NCBI GenBank assembly: GCA_947593735.1
Contig: CANQDT010000022.1
Span: 1-41,106, forward strand
Direction of reading: 5' to 3'
Source of the DNA: an uncultured Lachnospiraceae bacterium
Lineage (GTDB): Bacteria > Bacillota > Clostridia > Lachnospirales > Lachnospiraceae
DNA length: 41,106 nt
Made by a program: the position numbers and the translations under genes. This document shows, one piece after another, positions 14,825-22,896 of the stretch. The notes beneath the pieces were generated by a model, which saw only the letters and a program-made list of their open reading frames with translations, was not told the origin of the DNA and searched no databases. Positions within the stretch are counted from its first letter, which is position 1. Every line of letters begins with the position of its first letter.

Positions 14825-17449
14825 TCACTTTCCGTAATATGCTTTCCGATACATTTCTTTCATCTGGCTCATCAACGGATATACCGGATTCGATCCTGTG
14901 CACTGATCATCGAACGCCTGTTCTACCATTTCGTCCAGCGTATCAAGAAAATACTGTTCGTCCACGCCATAATCGGCGATCGTTTTCTTTATCCCGACAG
15001 CCGCTTTCAGTTCCTCAATCGCCTGAATGAACTGTTCCAGCGTATCTTCGTCGTCCTTTCCCACGATTCCGCAGAACCGGGCACATTCCGCGTACCGCTC
15101 CAGCGTATGCGGGTACTGGTACTGGGAAAACGTCCCCATTTTGCGCGGACTCTCATCGGCATTGAACCGCATGATCTCCGTGATCAGGAGCGCGTTGGCG
15201 ATCCCGTGCGGCAGGTGATGGAACGCGCCGAGTTTATGCGCCATCGAATGGCAGACGCCGAGGAACGCGTTGGCAAACGCCATACCCGCCATTGTGGACG
15301 CGTCCGCCATTTTTTCCCTGGCGACCGGATCCTGCGCTCCCGCTTCATACGCCCGCGGAAGATACTGGAATATATTTTTCATCGCTTTTAACGCGAGACC
15401 GTCGGTATAATCGGTAGCCATCACTGACGCGTACGCCTCCAGCGCATGGGTCAGCGCGTCGATCCCGGAGGCGGCAGTCAGCCCTTTCGGCTGGTTCATC
15501 ATCAGATCCGCGTCAATGACCGCCATCTTCGGAAGAAGCTCATAATCGGCAAGCGGGTATTTCACCCCGGTCGCCTCGTCGGTGATCACGGCGAACGGCG
15601 TTACCTCCGAACCGGTACCGGACGAAGTCGGGACCGCGATAAAATATGCCTTCTCTCCCATTTTCGGAAAAGCATAGACCCGCTTCCGGATATCCATAAA
15701 CCGCATTGCCATATCCAGGAAGTCCACATCTTCATGCTCGTATAAAACCCACATGATCTTGGCGGCGTCCATCGCGGAACCGCCCCCGACGGCAATAATG
15801 CAGTCCGGCTCGAAGGATTTCATTTCCCTTGCGCCCTCTTTCGCGCAGGCGAGCGTCGGATCCGGCTCTACCCGGTAGAATGTCGTATGCGTAATGCCCA
15901 TCCGGTCGAGCTCGTCGGTCACTACCTTTGTATATCCGTTTTTATATAAAAATTCATCGGTCACGACAAATACTTTTTTCTTTCCAAGCACGCCGCCGAC
16001 CTCGGCAAGCGCGACTTTCAGGCATCCCTTTTTGAAATATACTTTTTCAGGGGTTCGGAACCAAAGCATATTTTCTCTCCTCTCCGCAACGGTCTTGATG
16101 TTCAGCAGCTGTCTGACGCCTACGTTCTCCGATACGGAATTGCCGCCCCAGGAGCCGCAGCCGAGCGTCAGTGACGGCGCGAGCCTGAAATTATACAGGT
16201 CGCCGATCCCGCCGTGCGAGGAAGGAGTGTTGATCAGGATCCGGCAGGTTTTCATCACCGCCGCGTGTTTCGCCATCTTCTCCTGCGCGATTCCGACATT
16301 GCAGTACAGACAGGAGGTATGACCGTATCCGCCGTCTTCCACGAGACGTTCCGCCTTCGCCAGCGCGTCGTCAAAATCCGATGCTTTGTACATGGCGAGT
16401 ACCGGCGATAATTTCTCATGGGCAAATTCTTCTTCCGGATCGACCGATTCCACCTCGCCGATCAGTATCTTTGTCGTATCCGGCACCGCAACGCCCGCAA
16501 GCTCCGCGATCCGGACCGCCGTCTGCCCGACGATCCTCGCATTCAACGCTCCGTTGATCAAAATAGTCCTGCGGACTTTATCCAGCTCGTCCCCTTTCAG
16601 GAAATAACAGCCACGCTTTTCAAATTCATCCCGCACCGCGGAGTAAACCGGCGCGGCGACGATGACTGACTGTTCCGAAGCGCAGATCATTCCGTTGTCA
16701 AACGTCTTGGAATGGATGATGGAGCTGACCGCCATCCGGACGTCCGCCGTCTCATCCACGATAACGGGCGTATTGCCCGCCCCGACGCCGATCGCCGGTT
16801 TTCCGGATGAATAAGCGGAATGTACCATTCCGGGACCTCCGGTCGCGAGAATGATATCCGCGTCCCTCATCACCTGCGTCGTCAGGTCGATCGAGGGAAC
16901 GTCGATCCAGCCGATGATCCCTTCGGGCGCGCCCGCTTTTACCGCGGCGTCCAGCACTACTTTCGCCGCCGCGATCGTACAGTTCTTCGCTCTCGGATGA
17001 GGGGAAATGATGATCGCGTTGCGGGTCTTTAACGCCAGGAGCGTCTTGAAGATCGCCGTGGAAGTCGGGTTCGTCGTGGGAATGACCGCCGCAATCACTC
17101 CGATCGGCTCCGCGATCTTCCGGATCCCCATCTCGCGGTCTTCCTCCACAACCCCGCAGGTTTTTGTATTTTTGTAAGCATTATAAATGTATTCGGACGC
17201 GTAATGATTTTTGATGACTTTATCCTCGACGACGCCCATGCCCGTCTCCTGCACAGCCTGTTTCGCCAGAGGGATCCGCATTTTGTTGGCGGCGATCGCC
17301 GCCGCCTGAAAAATATGATCGACCTCTTCCTGCGTATAAGAAGCAAATTTCTTCTGCGCTTCTTTCAGTTCTTCCATCCGCGCCAGAAGGCTTTCCGAAC
17401 TGTCCACCCTCTCCGGACCTGCCGTCTTTGTTGATTTGTTCGCTGGCAT
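14825..17449 (-). CDS. adhE: Bifunctional acetaldehyde-CoA / alcohol dehydrogenase
   Basis: The 874-residue fusion reduces acetyl-CoA to acetaldehyde and then ethanol, using two NADH. The N-terminal aldehyde dehydrogenase half (about residues 20-440) carries GVGAGNTPVIVDE and catalytic Cys256 in FDNGMICASEQ. The C-terminal iron alcohol dehydrogenase half (about 460-870) carries GGGSAMDAAK, PTSSGTGSEVTPFAVI and the iron-binding histidines in GVCHSMAHKLGAFHHLPHG. The protein forms filaments (spirosomes) in other bacteria. GGAGGAG precedes ATG 17449. A sigma-A promoter with a perfect Rex operator lies upstream, so expression should follow the NADH/NAD ratio. A small hairpin (ACACGGA/TCCGTGT) lies in the leader. 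The pseudokinase-like gene is downstream in the same unit. Confidence 0.97.
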   Translation of the reverse strand: MPANKSTKTAGPERVDSSESLLARMEELKEAQKKFASYTQEEVDHIFQAAAIAANKMRIPLAKQAVQETGMGVVEDKVIKNHYASEYIYNAYKNTKTCGVVEEDREMGIRKIAEPIGVIAAVIPTTNPTSTAIFKTLLALKTRNAIIISPHPRAKNCTIAAAKVVLDAAVKAGAPEGIIGWIDVPSIDLTTQVMRDADIILATGGPGMVHSAYSSGKPAIGVGAGNTPVIVDETADVRMAVSSIIHSKTFDNGMICASEQSVIVAAPVYSAVRDEFEKRGCYFLKGDELDKVRRTILINGALNARIVGQTAVRIAELAGVAVPDTTKILIGEVESVDPEEEFAHEKLSPVLAMYKASDFDDALAKAERLVEDGGYGHTSCLYCNVGIAQEKMAKHAAVMKTCRILINTPSSHGGIGDLYNFRLAPSLTLGCGSWGGNSVSENVGVRQLLNIKTVAERRENMLWFRTPEKVYFKKGCLKVALAEVGGVLGKKKVFVVTDEFLYKNGYTKVVTDELDRMGITHTTFYRVEPDPTLACAKEGAREMKSFEPDCIIAVGGGSAMDAAKIMWVLYEHEDVDFLDMAMRFMDIRKRVYAFPKMGEKAYFIAVPTSSGTGSEVTPFAVITDEATGVKYPLADYELLPKMAVIDADLMMNQPKGLTAASGIDALTHALEAYASVMATDYTDGLALKAMKNIFQYLPRAYEAGAQDPVAREKMADASTMAGMAFANAFLGVCHSMAHKLGAFHHLPHGIANALLITEIMRFNADESPRKMGTFSQYQYPHTLERYAECARFCGIVGKDDEDTLEQFIQAIEELKAAVGIKKTIADYGVDEQYFLDTLDEMVEQAFDDQCTGSNPVYPLMSQMKEMYRKAYYGK

Positions 17450-17537
17450 ATATACTCCTCCTTACCTGTCGGACGACACATGACAGACACGGACCGCTCC
17501 GTGTTTCATGCATCCGCAATCATTTTTCTGCCTTAAT

Positions 17538-17555
17538 TTGTTAAATATTTAACAA
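17538..17555. promoter_or_regulatory. Rex operator of adhE
   Basis: TTGTTAAATATTTAACAA matches the Rex consensus TTGTTAA-N4-TTAACAA at every fixed position. It lies just downstream of the predicted start site of adhE, where binding of NADH-free Rex would block transcription. Confidence 0.92.
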
Positions 17556-17571
17556 ATTGTTCGAGAACAAT
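17556..17571. promoter_or_regulatory. Inverted repeat ATTGTTC-GA-GAACAAT at the adhE start site
   Basis: Seven-base arms surround two central bases directly beside the Rex box, reaching into the -10 box. It may be an additional regulator site. Confidence 0.4.
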
Positions 17572-17598
17572 CATATACCTCTTTCTTCCATTTGTCAA
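17570..17598 (-). promoter_or_regulatory. Sigma-A promoter of adhE
   Basis: TTGACA (17593-17598), a 17-base spacer and TATGAT (17570-17575). The Rex box starts 15 bases after the -10 box. Confidence 0.85.
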
Positions 17599-17638
17599 TA
17601 CCCCATCGAAAAAAATGGCTTCCTTTTTTTCCGCTGTC

Positions 17639-19075
17639 CTACCGTTTCCACATCCTTGGAACAAACAAGAGGACGATCGGCAGCAGCTCAAGGCGTCCCG
17701 CCAGCATATCAAAACAAAGCACGAGCTTCGATACGACGGACATCCCGCTGAAATTTGCCGTAGGCCCTACCAGCGCGAGTCCGGGACCGATATTATTATA
17801 GGTCGCCGCCACCGATGTAAATGTCGTGACCGGATCGAAGTTATCCAGGCTGACAAGCAGAAGGGAGCCGACGAAAATAATAATATACAGGAACAGATAT
17901 ACATTGGCGGAGCGGATCACCGCATGCTCTACCGGCCGGTTGTCATATTTGATCCTTTTGACGCTGTTTGGGAAAATGGACGTAGTGATCTCTTTTTTCA
18001 GAGTCTTAAACCAGAGCAGGAACCGCGCCACCTTAATGCCGCCTCCGGTACTTCCCGCGCTTGCCCCCACAAACATCAGGCATACGAGGATCGTCTTTGA
18101 GAACGTCGGCCAGAGGTCAAAATCCACGGTGGAAAAACCGGTCGTCGTAATGATCGAGCCCACCTGAAAAGCGCTGTGGTGGATCGCCTGGAAGATTGAA
18201 TCAAACATATGCGCGACATTCCATGTGATCAGCACGATGGAAACCAGGATGATCCCAAGGTATGCCCTCAGCTCTTCACTCTTTCGTACATCCTTTATTT
18301 TTTTACAGAGGATAAAATAATATACACTGAAATTAACGCCAAATGCGATCATAAATACTGTGATGATCCCCTGCTGGAGAACGGTATACCCGCCGCAGCC
18401 GGCATTGCGGATGGCGAATCCGCCGGTACCCGCGGTCGCAAGGGAGACGCAGATCGCGTCAAAGATAGGCATTCTGGCAAGGCTCAGCAGAAGAAATTCC
18501 GCGACAGTAAGGCCAAAATACATCAGATAAAGAATTTTTGCCGTTGTTTTGATCCTCGGGACGAGCTTTCCTACCGACGGACCCGGGCTTTCCGCTTTCA
18601 TCAGGAAGATATTATTTCCCCCTACCAACGGCGCGATCGCCATGATAAAGACAAGGATCCCCATTCCGCCGATCCAGTGGGTAAAGCACCTCCAGAAATT
18701 CATGCACATATCCAGCGCTTCGACATCAGACAATATGCTTGCCCCGGTCGTCGTGAACCCGGATACCGTCTCAAAAAAGCAGTTGACGAATCCGCGGATC
18801 TGCCCGCTCAGATAAAACGGGAGCGCCCCGGTCAGGCTGAGCAGGATCCAGCTTAAAGAAACCGTCGCGAATCCTTCCCTCGCCTGGAACGTCTCGCTGC
18901 CCGTATCCAGACGGGTCAGCAAAAAGCCGACAAGGAGGCATCCCGCCGCCACGCCGGCGTAATATCCCGCGCTCCATTCCCGATAGATCAGACCGGTCAG
19001 GCACGGGAATAAAAGAAAGACCGCCTGAAATTCCAATACATATCCCAGAATTTTTAATACCATTTTCTTGTTCAT
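17639..19075 (-). CDS. trkH: Potassium uptake protein TrkH/KtrB family, membrane subunit
   Basis: The 478-residue membrane protein is the ion-conducting subunit of a Trk/Ktr potassium uptake system. Four filter loops typical of the family are visible: FTTTGASIL, TAGTGGFAIRNAG, TTTGFSTVDFD and AATYNNIGPGL, each between pairs of hydrophobic helices. The conserved HWIGGMGILVF and ASAGSTGGGIKVAR segments are also present. It lies 16 bases downstream of trkA, its cytoplasmic regulator, and is the last gene of the operon from 22809. No clear terminator was found before the adhE promoter. Confidence 0.95.
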   Translation of the reverse strand: MNKKMVLKILGYVLEFQAVFLLFPCLTGLIYREWSAGYYAGVAAGCLLVGFLLTRLDTGSETFQAREGFATVSLSWILLSLTGALPFYLSGQIRGFVNCFFETVSGFTTTGASILSDVEALDMCMNFWRCFTHWIGGMGILVFIMAIAPLVGGNNIFLMKAESPGPSVGKLVPRIKTTAKILYLMYFGLTVAEFLLLSLARMPIFDAICVSLATAGTGGFAIRNAGCGGYTVLQQGIITVFMIAFGVNFSVYYFILCKKIKDVRKSEELRAYLGIILVSIVLITWNVAHMFDSIFQAIHHSAFQVGSIITTTGFSTVDFDLWPTFSKTILVCLMFVGASAGSTGGGIKVARFLLWFKTLKKEITTSIFPNSVKRIKYDNRPVEHAVIRSANVYLFLYIIIFVGSLLLVSLDNFDPVTTFTSVAATYNNIGPGLALVGPTANFSGMSVVSKLVLCFDMLAGRLELLPIVLLFVPRMWKR

Positions 19076-19091
19076 GATTCTCTTCCCATCG

Positions 19092-20447
19092 TTATATCAG
19101 AATTTCGCTGATGTCATCCAATCCTTTCTGTGTCGTCACGACGATCACGGAATCGCCCGGCTTCAGGCTGTCTTCCCCGCGGGGAAATACGATTTTGCCG
19201 TTCCGGATGATCGCGGCGATCAAAAGGTTCTCTTTTAGTCTGAGGCTTCTGATCGGCTGCCCGATCATGCTGCAGCTGTCGCTGACCAGAAATTCGATCG
19301 CTTCCACCCTGTTTTTATCCAGCCGGTACAGCGTCTCAATGCTGCTGTTCCCGGAATTTTCCATTGCGCGGATATATAGCAGGATCGACTCAGCCGTCAG
19401 ATCCTTCGGATATACCACATTGTCAATGGGAAGCTCGTTGATCACATCTTCAAAATTCAGCCGCGTCACTTTCGTCACGGTCTTCGCGTCCGACACGCTT
19501 TTGCTGTACAGGGCGAGCATGATATTTTCTTCATCAAAATTTGTCATCGGGATAAATACATCGGCGCTCGCAAGACCCGCTTCCATCAGCGTATCCCGGT
19601 CCGTCCCGTCCCCGTTGATCACGATCGACTGCGGGAGCATGACGCTCAGCTCGTTGCACCGCTCCATGTCCTGCTCGATGATCGTCACATCGAAACCGGT
19701 ATTCTCGATCTTCTTTACCAGATAATAAGTCAGGATGCTGCCGCCCACGATCAGCACTTTTCGGATCTTGCCGCTCCGTTCGCCGATCCGCTTCATAAAG
19801 CGGTAGATCGATTCATTATCCCCGATGAAGGAAATTTTGTCGCCGGCTTTCATCTGATATGTTCCGGAAGGGATCACAACGTCCCCGTCCCGTTCCACGG
19901 AACAGACAAGGATCTGACATTTCAACTTCCGGTCGATGTCCTGCACGAGCATCCCGTTTAACGGGGATTCGTCCCGGAGCACCATTTTGATTAGATCCGC
20001 CCGCCCTTTCCCAAACGTATCCACTTCCTTGGCGTTCGGGATCTGGAGCAGCTTGGCGATCTCCGCCGCCGCCGTATACTCCGGATTGATCAGGATCGAC
20101 AAGCCGAGCTCCCTGCGCAGAAAATCGCGTTCCTTATGGTAGATCGGATTGCGCACCCGGGCAATCGTATGACAGTTTCCGGACTGCCTGGCGACAACGC
20201 AGCACAGCAGGTTCTGTTCATCCGAATCCGTTACCGCGATTAAAAGATCCGCCTCTTCCACGCCCGCTTCCTGGAGCGTATTGAAGCTCGCGCCGTTTCC
20301 GTGTATCCCGAGCGCGTCGCAGGCGTTGGATATATCCTGAAGCTTTTTGCTGTTTTTATCAATCAATGTAATATTATGCTTCTCCTGGGCCAGCTGCTCC
20401 GCAAGCGTCGAGCCGACCTTGCCGCAGCCAACAATTATGATATTCAT
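19092..20447 (-). CDS. trkA: Trk potassium uptake system regulatory protein
   Basis: The 451-residue cytoplasmic protein gates TrkH by binding nucleotides. It is a tandem of two RCK units: the first nucleotide-binding domain begins MNIIIVGCGKVGSTLAEQL with a GxGxxG motif and is followed by an RCK_C domain. The second begins VLIVGGSILTYYLVKKI at about residue 229, where the glycine motif is degenerate, and ends in a second RCK_C with SLKPGDSVIVV. The first site therefore looks best able to bind NAD(H) or ATP. It lies 37 bases after the aroK-like gene and just ahead of trkH. Confidence 0.95.
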   Translation of the reverse strand: MNIIIVGCGKVGSTLAEQLAQEKHNITLIDKNSKKLQDISNACDALGIHGNGASFNTLQEAGVEEADLLIAVTDSDEQNLLCCVVARQSGNCHTIARVRNPIYHKERDFLRRELGLSILINPEYTAAAEIAKLLQIPNAKEVDTFGKGRADLIKMVLRDESPLNGMLVQDIDRKLKCQILVCSVERDGDVVIPSGTYQMKAGDKISFIGDNESIYRFMKRIGERSGKIRKVLIVGGSILTYYLVKKIENTGFDVTIIEQDMERCNELSVMLPQSIVINGDGTDRDTLMEAGLASADVFIPMTNFDEENIMLALYSKSVSDAKTVTKVTRLNFEDVINELPIDNVVYPKDLTAESILLYIRAMENSGNSSIETLYRLDKNRVEAIEFLVSDSCSMIGQPIRSLRLKENLLIAAIIRNGKIVFPRGEDSLKPGDSVIVVTTQKGLDDISEILI

Positions 20448-20484
20448 TCTTTTCCTCCATCCGGCAAATCTTTCTTATCGTCTG

Positions 20485-20988
20485 TCAGCGGAACAGCTTC
20501 TTTCTGATCCGGGCAAGCAGCTCGCCCGTATCCAGCCCGTCCGCGTCGATCACGATATCCGCGTACCGCTCGTACAGCGGACATCTTTCCTCGTACAGCT
20601 GCCGCAGGGTCATATCCCCGCGCATGGCTACGCCCCTGCCCGCCGGATTCCCGATCCGCGCGGCGACCGTCTCGCAGGGCAGCCGCAGATAAACCATACG
20701 GCTTATCTTTTTCAAATGTTCCATGGCCTCTTTTCCATATACGACGCTTCCTCCCGGCGCGATCACGGTTCGGTTGGCTTCCACGCCCGCATTGACTTCA
20801 TTTTCGATCCGGAGGAACGCTTCGAGCCCTTCCTCCTCCAATATAACGGAAAGCAGCCGGTTCTCCCGCTCCTGGATCAAAAGATCGGTATCCAGAAAAC
20901 GGTACCCCAGGGCTTTGGCAAGCAAAACCCCCAGGGTACTTTTTCCACAACCGGGCATTCCGATCAATGTAATATTCATCCGTCTCAC
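20485..20988 (-). CDS. Shikimate kinase-like P-loop kinase
   Basis: The 167-residue protein resembles shikimate kinase, which phosphorylates shikimate in aromatic amino acid synthesis. Walker A is GMPGCGKST (residues 9-17), followed by FLDTDLLIQE, AFLRIENEV and a C-terminal REDxL-like lid region (GRGVAMRGDMTLRQLYEER). The substrate-binding Gly triplet of classical AroK is here GGS (APGGSVVYGKEAM), so another small substrate is possible. The frame starts at GTG 20988, whose bases overlap the stop of tktC by four; ATG 20979 is the alternative. No other aromatic-pathway gene is nearby; the neighbours supply pentose-phosphate intermediates and potassium transport. Confidence 0.8.
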   Translation of the reverse strand: MRRMNITLIGMPGCGKSTLGVLLAKALGYRFLDTDLLIQERENRLLSVILEEEGLEAFLRIENEVNAGVEANRTVIAPGGSVVYGKEAMEHLKKISRMVYLRLPCETVAARIGNPAGRGVAMRGDMTLRQLYEERCPLYERYADIVIDADGLDTGELLARIRKKLFR

Positions 20989-21923
20989 AACGCCTCTTTG
21001 ATCGATCGGAAGATTCCTTTCGCGTCCAGCCCATACTTCTCAAGAACCTGCATCGCGGGACCGGATTCTCCGAACGTATCCTGTACGCCGAGCCTTACCA
21101 CCGGCGCCGGATACTCTTTGCATAACGCTTCGCATACCGCGGAACCAAGTCCTCCGATAACGGAGTGTTCCTCCACAGTAACTATTTTCCCTGTCTCCTT
21201 CGCGGCTTTTACGATCAGCGCTTCATCCAGCGGTTTGATCGTATGGATATTGATGACGCGCGCATGGATTCCTTCCGCCTCAAGCATATCTGCCGCCTGC
21301 AGCGACTGATCCACCATCAATCCGGTCGCGACGATCGTCAGGTCGCCGCCGTCCCGCAGCGTAACGCCCTTTCCAAGTTCAAAATGATATCCCGGCACGT
21401 CGTTGATCACCGGAACCGCCAGCCGTCCAAACCGGATATAAACCGGCCCGTCATGCTCGATCGCCGCCCTTACGCACGCTTTTGCTTCCACATCGTCGCT
21501 CGGGCACATCACGACCATGCCCGGTATCGTCCGCATCAGGGCAATATCCTCGTTGCACTGGTGGGACGCGCCGTCCTCACCGACAGACAGCCCCGCGTGG
21601 GTCGCGCCGATCTTGACGTTCAGATGCGGATAACCGATCGCGTTCCGCACCTGTTCGTACGCGCGTCCGGCGGCAAACATCGCGAATGTACTGGCAAATG
21701 GGATCTTTCCTGTCGTCGCTAAGCCCGCCGCGATCCCCATCATATTACATTCCGCGATCCCACAATCGATATGGCGATCCGGAAACGCTTTCTTAAAAAT
21801 ACCGGTTTTGGTGGCAGCCGCAAGGTCCGCGTCCAGTACGACCAGTTCCGGATATTCCGCGCCCAGCTCCGCAAGGGCGTTCCCATAACTCTCCCTGGTT
21901 GCGATCTTCTTTACTTCTGACAC
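20985..21923 (-). CDS. Transketolase, C-terminal subunit
   Basis: The 312-residue subunit carries the pyrimidine-binding and C-terminal domains of a split transketolase. It shows ESYGNALAELGAEYPELVVLDADLA, HIDCGIAECNMMGIAAGLA containing the conserved TPP-activating Glu, FASTFAMFAAGRAYEQVRN and the C-terminal VEEHSVIGGLGSAV. With the N-terminal subunit it would transfer two-carbon units between sugar phosphates. The start is GTG 21923, which overlaps the end of the N-terminal subunit gene by 13 bases, so the two are translationally coupled. Confidence 0.93.
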   Translation of the reverse strand: MSEVKKIATRESYGNALAELGAEYPELVVLDADLAAATKTGIFKKAFPDRHIDCGIAECNMMGIAAGLATTGKIPFASTFAMFAAGRAYEQVRNAIGYPHLNVKIGATHAGLSVGEDGASHQCNEDIALMRTIPGMVVMCPSDDVEAKACVRAAIEHDGPVYIRFGRLAVPVINDVPGYHFELGKGVTLRDGGDLTIVATGLMVDQSLQAADMLEAEGIHARVINIHTIKPLDEALIVKAAKETGKIVTVEEHSVIGGLGSAVCEALCKEYPAPVVRLGVQDTFGESGPAMQVLEKYGLDAKGIFRSIKEAL

Positions 21924-22750
21924 AATGCTTCACCCACTTTCTCCAAATCTGCCATAGCCACTGCGTACTGCTCGTCATTCGGCGCTACGCCGTGCCAGGA
22001 ACACTGATTTTCCATGAACGATACGCCTTTGCCCTTTGTGCTGTGCGCGACAATGCAGGTCGGCTTGCCTTTATACGCCCTCGCCTCCTGGAACGCGCTC
22101 CGGATCTCGTCAAAATCATGGGCATTGATCGAAATTACATGGAAATTGAACGCTTCAAATTTCTTATCGATCGGATACGGGGAACATACCTCATCCACGG
22201 CGCCGTCGATCTGGAGACCATTGTTGTCCACGATCACGCACAGGTTGTCCAGCTTGCGGTGTCCGGCGAACATAGCCGCTTCCCACACCTGGCCTTCCTC
22301 GATCTCCCCGTCCCCGAGCATCGTATAGACGCGGTACGAATCGCCTGACAGCCTTGCTCCGAGCGCCATACCGACCGCCGCGGAGATTCCCTGTCCGAGA
22401 GAGCCGGACGACATATCCACGCCCGGGATATGCTTCATGTCCGGATGGCCCTGCAGATATGAGCCAAGATGCCGGAGCGTCAGCAGATCCTCCTTCGGAA
22501 AATATCCTCTCTGCGCCAGCACGGAATACATTCCGGGCGCGACATGACCTTTCGATAACACAAACCGGTCCCTGTCCTTCTTCTTCGGATCCTTCGGGTC
22601 GATCCGCATCTCCTCAAAGTACAGATACGTAAAAATATCCGCCGCTGAAAGCGAACCGCCCGGATGTCCGGCTTTCGCGCTGTGCACCGCGGAAACAATG
22701 CCTTTTCGGACTTCGTTCGCAGTGATCTGTAACTGCCTGTTATCCATCAT
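21911..22750 (-). CDS. Transketolase, N-terminal (TPP-binding) subunit
   Basis: The 279-residue subunit binds the diphosphate of TPP. Family marks are SAKAGHPGGSLSAADI at about residues 24-39, LSKGHVAPGMYSVLA, and the TPP motif GDGEIEEGQVWEA ending in DNNGLQIDG. The catalytic unit would be completed by the C-terminal subunit encoded directly downstream. Similar split proteins in other bacteria act in the non-oxidative pentose phosphate pathway. AAGGAGAG precedes ATG 22750. It is the first gene of a five-gene operon (tktN-tktC-aroK-like-trkA-trkH). Confidence 0.94.
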   Translation of the reverse strand: MMDNRQLQITANEVRKGIVSAVHSAKAGHPGGSLSAADIFTYLYFEEMRIDPKDPKKKDRDRFVLSKGHVAPGMYSVLAQRGYFPKEDLLTLRHLGSYLQGHPDMKHIPGVDMSSGSLGQGISAAVGMALGARLSGDSYRVYTMLGDGEIEEGQVWEAAMFAGHRKLDNLCVIVDNNGLQIDGAVDEVCSPYPIDKKFEAFNFHVISINAHDFDEIRSAFQEARAYKGKPTCIVAHSTKGKGVSFMENQCSWHGVAPNDEQYAVAMADLEKVGEALCQK

Positions 22751-22780
22751 TCTCTCTCCTTTTTTCTTTTATTTGGTATG

Positions 22781-22809
22781 ATTGTATCGTAATCTTTTTC
22801 CAGTGTCAA
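22781..22809 (-). promoter_or_regulatory. Sigma-A promoter of the transketolase-trk operon
   Basis: TTGACA (22804-22809), a 17-base spacer and TACAAT (22781-22786), about 30 bases before the first start codon. Both hexamers are near consensus. Confidence 0.88.
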
Positions 22810-22849
22810 CAATCCCGCTTCCATTATTCTGTTTTTATTCCTGCATCGT

Positions 22850-22869
22850 TTGGTGTCAGATTGGTGTCA
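22850..22869. repeat. Tandem TTGGTGTCA repeat upstream of the transketolase promoter
   Basis: TTGGTGTCA occurs at 22850-22858 and 22861-22869 with an 11-base period, that is, one helical turn. It lies about 75-95 bases upstream of the predicted start site, which suits an activator site. The second copy also pairs with ACCAATCT downstream to form a weak hairpin after aspS. Confidence 0.45.
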
Positions 22870-22896
22870 AAATCTTTTTTACCAATCTAACGATTG

